64,000 bases of DNA from Raineyella antarctica (GTDB lineage: Bacteria; Actinomycetota; Actinomycetes; Propionibacteriales; Propionibacteriaceae). The stretch spans positions 44,021 to 108,020 of the forward strand of contig NZ_FMYF01000013.1 of the NCBI RefSeq assembly GCF_900092135.1, read 5' to 3'. Below, piece after piece: positions 45,336-54,416 of this stretch. A program made the translations under genes and the position numbers. Every line of letters begins with the position of its first letter. Within the stretch, counting starts at the first letter, position 1. Below the pieces are notes generated by a model that did no database searches, was not told the DNA's origin, and worked only from the letters and a program-made list of their open reading frames with translations.

Positions 45336-47180
45336 ATGTGTGGAATCGTTGGTTATGCCGGGCCCCGCAGCGCCCGTGAGGTAGTGGTGGAGGGGCTGCG
45401 CCGCCTCGAGTACCGCGGGTACGACTCGGCCGGGGTGGCCGTCGTGTCCGACGGGAGGATCTTCTCGGACAAGCGCTCCGGCAAGCTGGTCAACCTGGAG
45501 ATGGCTCTGGAGGAGCACCCGCTGCCCGAGTCCGGCACCGGTATCGGGCACACCCGGTGGGCCACCCACGGCGGACCGACCGACGCCAACGCCCACCCGC
45601 ACCTTTCGCAGGACGGCCGCGTCGCCGTCGTGCACAACGGCATCATCGAGAACTTCGCCGAGCTGCGCGCCGAGCTGGTCGCGCAGGGCATCACCTTCCT
45701 GTCCGAGACCGACACCGAGGTCGCCGCGCAGCTGCTCGGCGTCGAGCTGGCCAAGGGTTCGGACCTGACCACCGCGATGCGTACGGTCGCCAACCGCCTG
45801 GAGGGTGCGTTCACCCTCGTCGCCGCCGACGCGCAGCAGGCCGGCAAGGTCGTCGCAGCCCGCCGCAACTCCCCGCTCGTGGTCGGGCTGGGCGAGGGGG
45901 AGAACTTCCTCGCCTCCGACGTTGCCGCGTTCATCGAGCACACCCGCGAGGCGCTCGAGCTCGGCCAGGACTCGATCGTCGAGATCACCCCCGACTCCAT
46001 CACGGTGACCGACTTCGCCGGCAACCCGGCCGAGGCCAGGCAGTACCACGTGGACTGGGACCTGTCGGCCGCCGAGAAGGGTGGCTTCGACTGGTTCATG
46101 CGCAAGGAGATCTACGAGCAGCCGCGCGCGGTGGCCGACACCCTGCTGGGCCGCCACACCGAGGACGGCTCGCTGACCCTGGACGAGATCCGGATCCCCG
46201 AGGCAGAGCTGCGCACCATCCAGAAGATCATCATCATCGCGGCCGGTACCTCGTTCTACGCCGGCATGGTCGCCAAGTACGCGATCGAGCACTGGTGCCG
46301 GATCCCCTGTGAGGTCGAGCTGGCCTCCGAGTTCCGCTACCGCGACCCGATCGTCGGCCCGACCACGATGGTCGTCGCGATCTCCCAGTCCGGCGAGACC
46401 GCCGACACCCTGATGGCGATCCGCCACGCCCGTGAGCAGCACGCCCGCGTGCTGGCGATCTGCAACACCAACGGCTCGACCATCCCGCGCGAGTCCGACG
46501 CGGTGATCTACACCCACGCCGGCCCCGAGATCGGCGTCGCCTCGACCAAGGGCTTCACCACCCAGCTGGCCGCCTGCTACCTGCTCGGCCTCTACCTGGC
46601 GCAGGTCAAGAACACCATGTTCGGCGACGAGATCGCCTCGGTGATGAAGGAGCTGGAAGGCATCCCGCCGCTCATGCAGCAGGTGCTGGACGACTCCCAG
46701 GTCGTCGTCGACCTCGCCGCGCGCCTGATCGACCAGCCCTCGGTGCTGTTCCTGGGCCGCCACGTCGGTTACCCGGTCGCCCTGGAGGGTGCGCTGAAGC
46801 TGAAGGAGATCGCCTACCTGCACGCCGAGGGGTTCGCCGCCGGCGAGCTGAAGCACGGCCCGATCGCGATCATCGAGGAGGGCATGCCCGTCTTCGTCGT
46901 GGTCCCGCCGCGCGGCCGCGACCAGCTGCACGAGAAGGTGATCTCCAACATCCAGGAGGTCCGTGCCCGCGGCGCCCGACCGATCGTGCTGGCCGAGCAG
47001 GACGACACGTTCGTGGAGCAGTTCGCCTCGACCGTGATCCGACTGCCCAAGGTCTCCACCATCCTGCAGCCGCTGGTCGCGATCATCCCGCTGCAGATCT
47101 TCGCCTGCGAGCTGGCCACCCAGCTGGGCCACGACGTGGACCAGCCGCGCAACCTGGCCAAGTCCGTCACCGTCGAGTAG
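45336..47180 (+). CDS. glmS: Glutamine-fructose-6-phosphate aminotransferase (isomerizing)
   Basis: A 614-residue enzyme that makes glucosamine-6-phosphate. C2 of MCGIVGYAG is the glutaminase nucleophile; RRLEYRGYDSAG and GHTRWATHGGPTDANAHPH follow. Two SIS domains occupy the C-terminal half (ISQSGETADTLMA, and the C-terminal DQPRNLAKSVTVE). ATG 45336 is fixed by the need for Cys as residue 2. No glmS-type ribozyme is seen upstream. It leads a unit with acpS, nnr and alr. Confidence 0.97.
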   Translation: MCGIVGYAGPRSAREVVVEGLRRLEYRGYDSAGVAVVSDGRIFSDKRSGKLVNLEMALEEHPLPESGTGIGHTRWATHGGPTDANAHPHLSQDGRVAVVHNGIIENFAELRAELVAQGITFLSETDTEVAAQLLGVELAKGSDLTTAMRTVANRLEGAFTLVAADAQQAGKVVAARRNSPLVVGLGEGENFLASDVAAFIEHTREALELGQDSIVEITPDSITVTDFAGNPAEARQYHVDWDLSAAEKGGFDWFMRKEIYEQPRAVADTLLGRHTEDGSLTLDEIRIPEAELRTIQKIIIIAAGTSFYAGMVAKYAIEHWCRIPCEVELASEFRYRDPIVGPTTMVVAISQSGETADTLMAIRHAREQHARVLAICNTNGSTIPRESDAVIYTHAGPEIGVASTKGFTTQLAACYLLGLYLAQVKNTMFGDEIASVMKELEGIPPLMQQVLDDSQVVVDLAARLIDQPSVLFLGRHVGYPVALEGALKLKEIAYLHAEGFAAGELKHGPIAIIEEGMPVFVVVPPRGRDQLHEKVISNIQEVRARGARPIVLAEQDDTFVEQFASTVIRLPKVSTILQPLVAIIPLQIFACELATQLGHDVDQPRNLAKSVTVE

Positions 47181-47188
47181 TCCACGCG

Positions 47189-47548
47189 ATGGCCATTCTC
47201 GGGATCGGTGTCGACGTGTGCGAGATCGCCCGGATCGAGGAGATGCTGCTGCGTACGCCGGGGCTGGTGGACCGGCTGTTCAGCGAGGACGAGGCCCGGC
47301 ACCGGCCGGCCTCGCTGGCCGGTCGGTTCGCCGCCAAGGAGGCGTTCGCCAAGGCGCTCGGCTCGCCGGGCGGCCTGGTCTGGCGCGACTGCGAGGTCCG
47401 CAAGACCGCCGACGGCGCGCCCTACTTCGTGACCAGGGGAACGGTCGCGGACCTGGAGGCGCGCCTTGGCGTGACCCGTACCCACCTGTCGATGTCCCAT
47501 GACGGAGGGATCGCGACGGCCTTCGTCGTCTGCGAGGATGGCCACTAG
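47189..47548 (+). CDS. acpS: Holo-[acyl-carrier-protein] synthase
   Basis: A 119-residue phosphopantetheinyl transferase activating acyl carrier protein with CoA. The magnesium-site motif is IGVDVCEIARIEEM (D9), and the second is AGRFAAKEAFAKALG. Normal length. It lies 8 bp after glmS and 24 bp before nnr, consistent with one transcript. Confidence 0.95.
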   Translation: MAILGIGVDVCEIARIEEMLLRTPGLVDRLFSEDEARHRPASLAGRFAAKEAFAKALGSPGGLVWRDCEVRKTADGAPYFVTRGTVADLEARLGVTRTHLSMSHDGGIATAFVVCEDGH

Positions 47549-47572
47549 GGGAGGAAGCGCCAGGAGGTAGCC

Positions 47573-49000
47573 GTGCAGCTCGTACACAACGTCGCATCGA
47601 TCCGTGCCGCCGAGGAGGAGGCCTTCGCCCGTACGGCGGAGGGCGAGCTGATGGAGCGCGCCTCCGATGCGCTGGCCACCAGCCTGCTGCGCGACCTGGG
47701 GCACACCGACGGGACCTGCCTGCTGGTCCTGGCCGGCCCCGGCGACAACGGCGGCGACGCCCTCTGGGCGGCTGCCCGCCTGGCCGGCCGGGGTGTACGC
47801 GTCTGGGCGCACCAGGTGGTCGAGGGGAGCGTGCACCAGGCGGCCTGGCAGGCCTGTATCGGGGCCGGCGCCGTCCCGGTCGACCTGGAGGCGGCCCTGC
47901 AGCTGGTCGAGCGCGCGGACCGCGTCGTCGATGGCGTCTACGGGATCGGCGGGCGTCCGGGCCTGTCGGGTGGCGCCGCGGCGCTGGCGGAGGCCTGCGA
48001 GCGGACCGGAACGCCGGTCACCTCCGTCGACATCCCCTCGGGCCTGGCTGCCGACGAGGCGGGCGACCACACCTCCTTCCGCGCCGAGCGGACGGTCACC
48101 TTCGGCTGCGCCAAGCCGTGTCAGGTGATGCAGCCGGCCGCGGACCGGTGCGGGCAGGTCGACGTGGTCGACATCGACCTGCACTGGGGGGCCCTGGCGG
48201 AGCTCGGCGAGCCGCTGATCCGCCGCTGGGAGGCCGCCGACGTCGCCGCGCACTGGCCGGTCCCGACCGTACGGTCCGACAAGTACTCCCGCGGGGTGGT
48301 CGGGATCGACGCCGGTTCGGCCACCTACCCGGGCGCCGGCGTGCTGGTCGCCCACGGTGCCGCGTACGCCGGCTGTGGGATGGTCCGGTCCCTGGGGTCC
48401 CCGGAGGTGGCGCGCGCCGTCGTCCAGGCGATCCCCTCGGTGGTGACCGCGCCCGGCCGGGTGCAGGCCTGGGTGGTCGGCTCGGGCTGGGGCGACCGTC
48501 GCGACGGGGCCGCCCGGCTGGCCGAGGTGCTGGAGGACGACGTGCCGGTGCTCGTCGATGCCGACGCCCTGCGCCATGTGGACGGGGTCACCCTGCGACC
48601 GGACTGCCTGCTCACCCCGCACGCCGGTGAACTGGCCGGCATGCTGGGAGTCCAGCGCTCCGAGGTGGAGGCACACCCGATCGAGCACGTCCGGATGGCC
48701 GCGGACCGGACCCAGGCCACCGTGCTGCTGAAGGGCGCGACGCAGTACGTCGCCACGCCGGGGCAGTGGTCGGTCGACGTGGCCGTGCCGGGCCCGGGCT
48801 GGACCGCGCAGGCAGGCTCGGGCGACACCCTGGCCGGGGTCTGCGGCGCGTTGCTGGCCGGCGGCCTGCCGGCCGCGGAGGCTGCGATGGCCGCGGCCTC
48901 GTTGCAGGCCCTCACCGCCGCGGCCGAGCCGCCGCTGCCCCCGCACGCCTTGGCGATGCGCTTCGGCGACACCCTGCGCCGGTTGCTCCCTGGCCGGTGA
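47573..49000 (+). CDS. nnr: Bifunctional NAD(P)HX epimerase/dehydratase
   Basis: A 475-residue fusion that repairs hydrated NAD(P)H. The N-terminal half (1-215) is the epimerase with LAGPGDNGGDALWAA. The C-terminal half (about 225-475) is the ADP/ATP-dependent dehydratase with TPHAGELAGMLG, and AGSGDTLAGVCGALLAGGL at the nucleotide site. It starts with GTG after CAGGAGGTAGCC. It follows acpS and precedes alr, a common actinobacterial order. Confidence 0.95.
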   Translation: MQLVHNVASIRAAEEEAFARTAEGELMERASDALATSLLRDLGHTDGTCLLVLAGPGDNGGDALWAAARLAGRGVRVWAHQVVEGSVHQAAWQACIGAGAVPVDLEAALQLVERADRVVDGVYGIGGRPGLSGGAAALAEACERTGTPVTSVDIPSGLAADEAGDHTSFRAERTVTFGCAKPCQVMQPAADRCGQVDVVDIDLHWGALAELGEPLIRRWEAADVAAHWPVPTVRSDKYSRGVVGIDAGSATYPGAGVLVAHGAAYAGCGMVRSLGSPEVARAVVQAIPSVVTAPGRVQAWVVGSGWGDRRDGAARLAEVLEDDVPVLVDADALRHVDGVTLRPDCLLTPHAGELAGMLGVQRSEVEAHPIEHVRMAADRTQATVLLKGATQYVATPGQWSVDVAVPGPGWTAQAGSGDTLAGVCGALLAGGLPAAEAAMAAASLQALTAAAEPPLPPHALAMRFGDTLRRLLPGR

Positions 49001-49035
49001 CCGGCGGCCCCGCGCAGAGGCGGCACAATACGCGT

Positions 49036-50196
49036 ATGACTTCCGCCGGTCCCACCATCGATCCGCAGACCGCCAGCGCCGTGGTCGACCTGACCGCCCT
49101 GCGGGCGAACATCGGGGCCGTCGCGGCGCTCGTCGCCCCGGCCGACGTGATGATGGTGGTCAAGGCCGATGCCTATGGCCACGGCATGCTCCCGTGCGCC
49201 GCGGCGGCGCGCGAGGCAGGCGCCTCCTGGCTCGGCGTGGCCACCCCCGGTGAGGCCCTGGCGCTGCGCGCCGGCGGCGACACCGGGCGCATCTTCTGCT
49301 GGCTGTACGGGATCGACGAGGACCTCACCGCCCTGGTCGACGCCGACGTCGACGTGTCCGCGTCCACTCCCGGGCAGGTCAACACCGCCGTCATCGCCGC
49401 CGCGCACACCGAGCGGACCGCCCGGCTGCACCTGAAGATCGACACCGGCCTGTCTCGCAACGGCTGTACCCCCGAGCTCTGGCCCGAACTGGTCGCCGCC
49501 GCCCTGGAGGCCGAGCGCGCCGGGGCGGTGGAGGTGGTCGGGGTCTGGTCGCACTTCGCCTGCGCCGACGAGGTCGGCCACCCCGGCAACGCCGCCCAGT
49601 TGGAGCTCTTCGACTGGGCCGTGGAGCAGGCCCGGGCCGCCGGCCTGCGCGTGCCCGTGCGCCACATCGCCGCGTCCGCCGCAGCCTTGAGCCTCCCGGA
49701 GAGCCGCTACGAGATGGTCCGGCTCGGCATCGCCGGCTACGGGATCGACCCGGCCGACGGAAGCCTGGCCGCCGATGCCGGCCTGGAGCTGCAGCCGGTG
49801 ATGACGCTGCGGGCCCAGCTGGTGCACCGCAAACAGGTCTCGGCCGGGACCGGTGTCTCGTACGGCTACCGCTGGCGGGCACCGGAGGACACCGTGCTCG
49901 GCCTGGTCCCGCTGGGCTATGCCGACGGGCTCCCGCGGCACGGGGCGGGCCGGTTGGAGATGGCCGTCGGGGGACGGCGGGTGCACCAGCGCGGCAGCGT
50001 CTGCATGGACCAGGTGATCGTCGAGCTGGGGCCCGGGGCGGCCGACCAGATCGGCGACGAGGTGGTGCTGTTCGGTGCCCCCAGCGAGGACGGGACGGTC
50101 CCGACCGCCTCGGACTGGGCCCGCTGGTGCGGAACGATCGGCTACGAGATCGTCACCCGGGTCGGGACGCGGGTGCCGCGGGTCCACCGCGGCTGA
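49036..50196 (+). CDS. alr: Alanine racemase
   Basis: A 386-residue PLP enzyme providing D-alanine for peptidoglycan. The PLP lysine is in MMVVKADAYGHG, and the catalytic tyrosine is expected in GVSYGYRWRAPED. Substrate-side CMDQVIVELG is conserved. ATG 49036 has no ribosome site; a CACAAT box at 49024-49029, seven bases upstream, suggests a possible leaderless start in addition to read-through from nnr. The longer frame upstream lies in nnr. Confidence 0.95.
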   Translation: MTSAGPTIDPQTASAVVDLTALRANIGAVAALVAPADVMMVVKADAYGHGMLPCAAAAREAGASWLGVATPGEALALRAGGDTGRIFCWLYGIDEDLTALVDADVDVSASTPGQVNTAVIAAAHTERTARLHLKIDTGLSRNGCTPELWPELVAAALEAERAGAVEVVGVWSHFACADEVGHPGNAAQLELFDWAVEQARAAGLRVPVRHIAASAAALSLPESRYEMVRLGIAGYGIDPADGSLAADAGLELQPVMTLRAQLVHRKQVSAGTGVSYGYRWRAPEDTVLGLVPLGYADGLPRHGAGRLEMAVGGRRVHQRGSVCMDQVIVELGPGAADQIGDEVVLFGAPSEDGTVPTASDWARWCGTIGYEIVTRVGTRVPRVHRG

Positions 50197-50254
50197 GCTG
50201 CGGGGAGTCGGGGCTGGGAGTGCCGGGCTTCGGGGCGGCGGTGCGCTGGGTGCT

Positions 50255-50345
50255 CCTGTACTGATTCCCAACGGGAGCCGCCGATCGACGCAGCTCCGTC
50301 ACGGCATCACGTCGATCGGGCGGGGCCGTTGGGATTCAGTACAGG
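50255..50345. repeat. 91-bp imperfect palindrome between alr and mgtA
   Basis: Outer arms of 20 bp (CCTGTACTGATTCCCAACGG, and its complement with one mismatch, at 50326-50345) enclose a second pairing: GCCGCCGATCGACG on the left and CGTCGATCGGGCGGGGC on the right. The loop is about 20 bases. The two flanking genes converge on it. It may be a bidirectional terminator, but its size and terminal repeats also fit a small non-autonomous element (MITE). Confidence 0.65.
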
Positions 50346-50386
50346 GCTCGACGGCCCAGGAGTGGTGGGCCAGCCCGGGAGCTGCC

Positions 50387-51517
50387 TCAGGCGTTGGCGC
50401 GGCTGCGCGCGTCGACGATCGCTTCCTCGTAGTGCATCAGCAGCTCATCGCACAGGCTGCGCCAGGTCCGGTCCTTGACCGAGAGGCGGGCCTCGCGGCT
50501 GAACGCGGCGCGCTTGCGGTCGTCGCCGACCAGGTCGCGGACGTGGTGGCGCATCGAGGCCAGGTCACCGGGGGCGTAGAGCCAGCCGGTGCGCGAGGAG
50601 TTCACCAGGTCGATCGGACCGCCCTTGGCCGGCGCGATCACCGGCAGCCCGGAGGCCATCGCCTCCTGGATCGACTGGCCGAAGGTCTCCAGCTCGCCCG
50701 GGTGCACGAACACGTCCATGCTCGCCATCACCCGGGGCAGGTCCTCGCCGGTCAGCTGGCCGGTGAAGTGCGCGTTCGGCAGGGTGGAGCGCAACTCCTT
50801 GCGCAGCGGCCCCTCGCCGACCACCACGAGCCGGGTGTCGGGCAGGTCGGCCAGTGCCTGGAGGTCACCGATCTGCTTCTCCGGCGCGAGCCGGCCGACG
50901 CAGCCGATGATCCGCTCCCCGTTCGGGGCGATCGTACGGCGCCACTCCTCGTCGCGCTTGGCCGGATCGAACCGCTGGGAGTCGACGCCGCGGGCCCAGA
51001 GCCCGACGCGCGGGATGTGGTGCTGGACCAGCTGGGTGCGGGCGTACGTGGAGGGGGCCAGCGTCATCGTGGCGATCGAGTGGATCTGGCGGACCCGCCA
51101 CCACAGGAACGTCTCGGCGCCGGAGAACCCGTAGCGGCCGGCGTACGAGGGGACGTCGGTCTGGTAGATCGCGACGATCGGGATGTTCAGCCAATTGGCG
51201 GCGAGGGCGGCGCGGTGGCCCAGGGCGATCGGCGCGGCCAGGTGCAGCACGTCGGGGTGGAAGTCCTCCAGCAGTCGTTCCAGCCGGAGCTGGGTGGTGC
51301 CGGAGACGCGGACGTCCTGGTAGCCGGGCAGGCCCACGGCCGCTACCGGCACGACGGGGAAGCCGGCGTACTCGTCGGGCTCACGGCCCTGGCTCGCCGG
51401 GGCGATCACCATCGCCTGGTGCCCCTCGTCCCGCAAGTACTCCAGCACTCGCATCACCGAGTGCGTCACGCCGTTCACCGATGGGAGGAAGGACTCCGTG
51501 AAAATCGCTACCCGCAC
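50387..51517 (-). CDS. mgtA: GDP-mannose-dependent alpha-mannosyltransferase, MgtA-like (GT4)
   Basis: A 376-residue GT-B glycosyltransferase. It begins VRVAIFTESFLPSVNGVTHS, typical of the MgtA/PimB-related group of actinobacteria that mannosylate glycolipids of the membrane. The donor lobe has IGCVGRLAPEKQIGDLQAL and the E-x7-E motif in PGELETFGQSIQEAMASG. The GTG at 51517 follows AAGGAAAAGC. It converges with alr across the palindrome at 50255 and is divergent from the helicase gene. Confidence 0.88.
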   Translation of the reverse strand: MRVAIFTESFLPSVNGVTHSVMRVLEYLRDEGHQAMVIAPASQGREPDEYAGFPVVPVAAVGLPGYQDVRVSGTTQLRLERLLEDFHPDVLHLAAPIALGHRAALAANWLNIPIVAIYQTDVPSYAGRYGFSGAETFLWWRVRQIHSIATMTLAPSTYARTQLVQHHIPRVGLWARGVDSQRFDPAKRDEEWRRTIAPNGERIIGCVGRLAPEKQIGDLQALADLPDTRLVVVGEGPLRKELRSTLPNAHFTGQLTGEDLPRVMASMDVFVHPGELETFGQSIQEAMASGLPVIAPAKGGPIDLVNSSRTGWLYAPGDLASMRHHVRDLVGDDRKRAAFSREARLSVKDRTWRSLCDELLMHYEEAIVDARSRANA

Positions 51518-51910
51518 GCGCTTTTCCTTTCCTAGGGACCTTCGCCCACTGTGCGCCGGGCAGGTGGCCGAACGGTGACGTACGGCGACAGCTCGGCCAA
51601 TTCGGCATGACAAGAGGGCTAACGACTCCGTACGTTGTCCATACTACGAGCCTTGCGCAGGGTGACTGCGCCACCGTGCCGCCGGTTGCCGCCGGATTGG
51701 GAACAAGCGGGGTCCGCGTTGTAGCATGAGTCACCCCGGTTGTGCAGTGCAGTCCGGGACGTAGACGCCCAATGTCGGGCGCATGGGCACGTCTTCCATA
51801 TCCCCGGACCATCCGGGTGCGCTCGGCCGAATCACGGCCGGCGAATGCCGAACCTGATGACGCGCCTATCTAGGCAGGACCACGATCGGTCCGGAAACGA
51901 GTCATCAACC
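51518..51910. promoter_or_regulatory. Divergent spacer and long helicase leader
   Basis: This 393-bp stretch between mgtA and the helicase holds no gene I can support. A weak promoter for the helicase is TTGGGA (51697-51702) and TAGCAT (51722-51727) with 19-bp spacing, which would give a leader of about 180 nt, as for cold-induced helicase genes elsewhere. Confidence 0.35.
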
Positions 51911-54292
51911 GTGCCCTACAACGACCATGCCCCCAAGTCCGGCGGCCCCCGCAAGGCCAAGAGCTTCAAGGCCGACGGCACCCCCAAGAAGCGGTGGACC
52001 ACCGACGAGCGCTCCGCTCGCGGTCACGGCCCCCGTTCCCGCGGCGGCCAGCGCGACACCGATTCCCGCGGCGGCCAGCGCGACACCGATTCCCGCAGCT
52101 TCTCCCGCGAGGACCGCGGCCAGGGTCGTACGTCCGACCGTGGCCCGGAGGCCTACAGCGGTGACGGCCGCAGCTACGGCGACGACCGCCGCCAGGCCGC
52201 TGCCCAGCGCCGGGGCGGCACCGACCGTCCCGCCGGCGGCAACCGCTACGGCAACGACCGCGGTGGCAACGACCGCGGCGGCTACGCCAAGAAGTCGACC
52301 GGCCGCTTCAACCGCGACGACCGCCCGAGCTACAACCGTGACGACCGTTCCCGCGACGACCGTCCGGCGTTCAACCGCGATGACCGGCCGCGCAACGACC
52401 GTCCGGGCTACAACCGTGACGACCGGCCGCGCAACGACCGTCCGGGCTACAACCGTGACGACCGTTCCCGCAACGACCGTCCGGGCTTCAACCGTGACGA
52501 CCGGCCGCGCAACGACCGTCCGGGCTTCAACCGTGACGACCGTTCCCGCGGCGACCGTCCCGGCTTCAACCGCGACGACCGTCCCCGTGACGACCGCCCC
52601 AGCTACAACCGCAACGACCGCGACGACCGCTCGCGTGGCGATCGCCACGAGGGCACCGGCTCCTCCTTCGGCCGCTCCCGTGCCCCGTACGGCTCGCGTC
52701 CGACCTACGGTGGCGCCTCGCGCGGCCAGGACGGCGCCACGCACGGCTCCTACCAGGACCGCCCGAAGAAGAAGGCCTGGGGCCGCGACGTCGATCCGGA
52801 GCGCGACATGCGCCCCCGCGAGGATCGTCCCCGTCGTGAGGAGCGTCGCTTCGACGACCGTCCGCGCCGTGACAACGCCCGCTTCGACCGCAACGACCGG
52901 CCCGAGCGCCGGGACGACCGCGAGGACGGCCCGCTGGACACGATGGATTGGCAGGAGGCCGAGGAGGTCGCCGTCGACACCTCGACCGTGACCGGCGCCA
53001 ACGGCTTCGCCCAGCTGGGCGTGCCCGCCGAGCTCGTCGCCGTACTGAACCAGAAGGGCATCACCGACCCGTTCCCGATCCAGAAGGCGTCTATCCCCGA
53101 CGCCCTGGCCGGCAAGGACGTGCTCGGTCGCGGCCGTACCGGTTCGGGCAAGACGCTCGGCTTCACGCTGCCGCTGCTGGCCCGGATCCACCAGACAGCC
53201 AAGGCCGACGGAACCTTCCGCAAGCCGCAGGCGATCATCCTCGAGCCGACCCGCGAGCTGGCCATGCAGGTCGCCGACGTGCTGTCCCCGCTGTCGCGGG
53301 CGCTCGGCATGCGTTCCCTGCTGGTGGCCGGCGGCATGTCGTACGAGCCGCAGCGCCGTGCGCTGTCCCGTGGCGTCGACGTGATCATCGCGACCCCGGG
53401 CCGCCTGATCGACCTGATCGAGCAGGGTGCGGCCGACCTGTCCGATATCCAGGTCACGGTTCTCGACGAGGCCGACGAGATGGCCGACATGGGCTTCATG
53501 CCCGAGGTCACCCGGATCATGGACGAGACCCCCTCCGAAGGCCAGCGCCTGCTGTTCTCCGCGACCCTGGACAAGGGCGTCGACGGACTGGTCAAGCGCT
53601 ACATGCACAGCCCGAAGGTGCACGAGGTCGACTCCAGCAACGCGACCTTCACCACCATGGAGCACCACCTGGTGCTGGTAAAGCCGGAGCACAAGGCCCC
53701 GATCACCGCCGAGATCGCCAACCGCGAGGGCAAGACGATCGTCTTCGCCCGTACCCAGAAGGGCGTCGACCGCATCTCCGGTGAGCTGCGCGAGGCCGGC
53801 GTGATGGCCGGTGGCCTGCACGGCGGCCTGACCCAGGGCGCCCGCGCCCGGGTGATGGCGGCGTTCAAGGATGGCACCATGCCGGTGCTCGTCGCGACCG
53901 ACGTCGCCGCCCGCGGCATCCACGTCGACGACGTCGGCCTGGTCCTCCAGGTCGACCCGCCGGCCGACTCGCGCGACTACACCCACCGTGCCGGACGTAC
54001 GGCCCGCGCCGGCTCCGAGGGCATCGTGGTGTCGCTGATCCTGCCGCACCAGCGCAAGCAGAGCCTGCGCCTGGCCTACCAGGCCGGTGTCCAGGACAAG
54101 GCCCGCGAGGCCCGTCCGGACGAGGAGTGGCTGTACCGCGCGACGGGGGCCCGCAAGCCCTCCGCCGAGCCGATCGAGGAGTCCGAGTACGAGGCGCTGA
54201 TCGCCCCGAAGCAGCAGCCTCGCAGGGGCGGCGGTCGTCGCTTCGGCGGCAACAAGCCCTTCAACCGCGGTGGTCGTCGCTTCCGCGACTGA
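51911..54292 (+). CDS. DEAD-box RNA helicase with repeat-rich N-terminal arm
   Basis: A 793-residue ATP-dependent RNA helicase. The core runs from about residue 360 to 690: Q-motif region GFAQLGVPAELVAVLNQKG, Walker A GRTGSGKT (about 406), PTRELA, VLDEADEMADMGF, FSATLD, and HRAGRTARAG. About 350 N-terminal residues are Arg/Asp/Asn/Gly-rich, with roughly 13-residue units of the type NRDDRPRNDRPGY between residues 134 and 247. The C-terminus is Arg/Gly-rich (RRGGGRRFGGNKPFNRGG). Such arms bind RNA and promote condensates in related proteins. GTG 51911 is my choice; ATG 51857 would add 18 residues. Confidence 0.9.
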   Translation: MPYNDHAPKSGGPRKAKSFKADGTPKKRWTTDERSARGHGPRSRGGQRDTDSRGGQRDTDSRSFSREDRGQGRTSDRGPEAYSGDGRSYGDDRRQAAAQRRGGTDRPAGGNRYGNDRGGNDRGGYAKKSTGRFNRDDRPSYNRDDRSRDDRPAFNRDDRPRNDRPGYNRDDRPRNDRPGYNRDDRSRNDRPGFNRDDRPRNDRPGFNRDDRSRGDRPGFNRDDRPRDDRPSYNRNDRDDRSRGDRHEGTGSSFGRSRAPYGSRPTYGGASRGQDGATHGSYQDRPKKKAWGRDVDPERDMRPREDRPRREERRFDDRPRRDNARFDRNDRPERRDDREDGPLDTMDWQEAEEVAVDTSTVTGANGFAQLGVPAELVAVLNQKGITDPFPIQKASIPDALAGKDVLGRGRTGSGKTLGFTLPLLARIHQTAKADGTFRKPQAIILEPTRELAMQVADVLSPLSRALGMRSLLVAGGMSYEPQRRALSRGVDVIIATPGRLIDLIEQGAADLSDIQVTVLDEADEMADMGFMPEVTRIMDETPSEGQRLLFSATLDKGVDGLVKRYMHSPKVHEVDSSNATFTTMEHHLVLVKPEHKAPITAEIANREGKTIVFARTQKGVDRISGELREAGVMAGGLHGGLTQGARARVMAAFKDGTMPVLVATDVAARGIHVDDVGLVLQVDPPADSRDYTHRAGRTARAGSEGIVVSLILPHQRKQSLRLAYQAGVQDKAREARPDEEWLYRATGARKPSAEPIEESEYEALIAPKQQPRRGGGRRFGGNKPFNRGGRRFRD
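52310..52650 (+). repeat. 39-bp tandem coding repeat in the helicase gene
   Basis: About eight degenerate units encode NRDDR-x-x-(N/D)DRP(G/S/A)(Y/F). Neighbouring units are nearly identical in DNA, for example around 52395-52550, which suggests recent unequal exchange. A second repeat, two copies of 27 bp encoding GGQRDTDSR, lies at about 52042-52095. Confidence 0.8.
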
Positions 54293-54304
54293 TCACCACC
54301 GACC

Positions 54305-54343
54305 CGCGACCCGCGGGCTGCACCTCGCAGCCCGCGGGTCGCG
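54305..54343 (+). terminator. Terminator hairpin after the helicase gene
   Basis: Arms CGCGACCCGCGGGCTGC and GCAGCCCGCGGGTCGCG (17 bp, perfect) enclose ACCTC, about 12 bp past the stop. No T-run. Confidence 0.7.
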
Positions 54344-54416
54344 CGGCTAGCATGGGACGTCGGTCCGACTGTGCGGGGCGTACGATCCCGCCGCCGTGAA
54401 CCCGAAGGAGTCCCGC

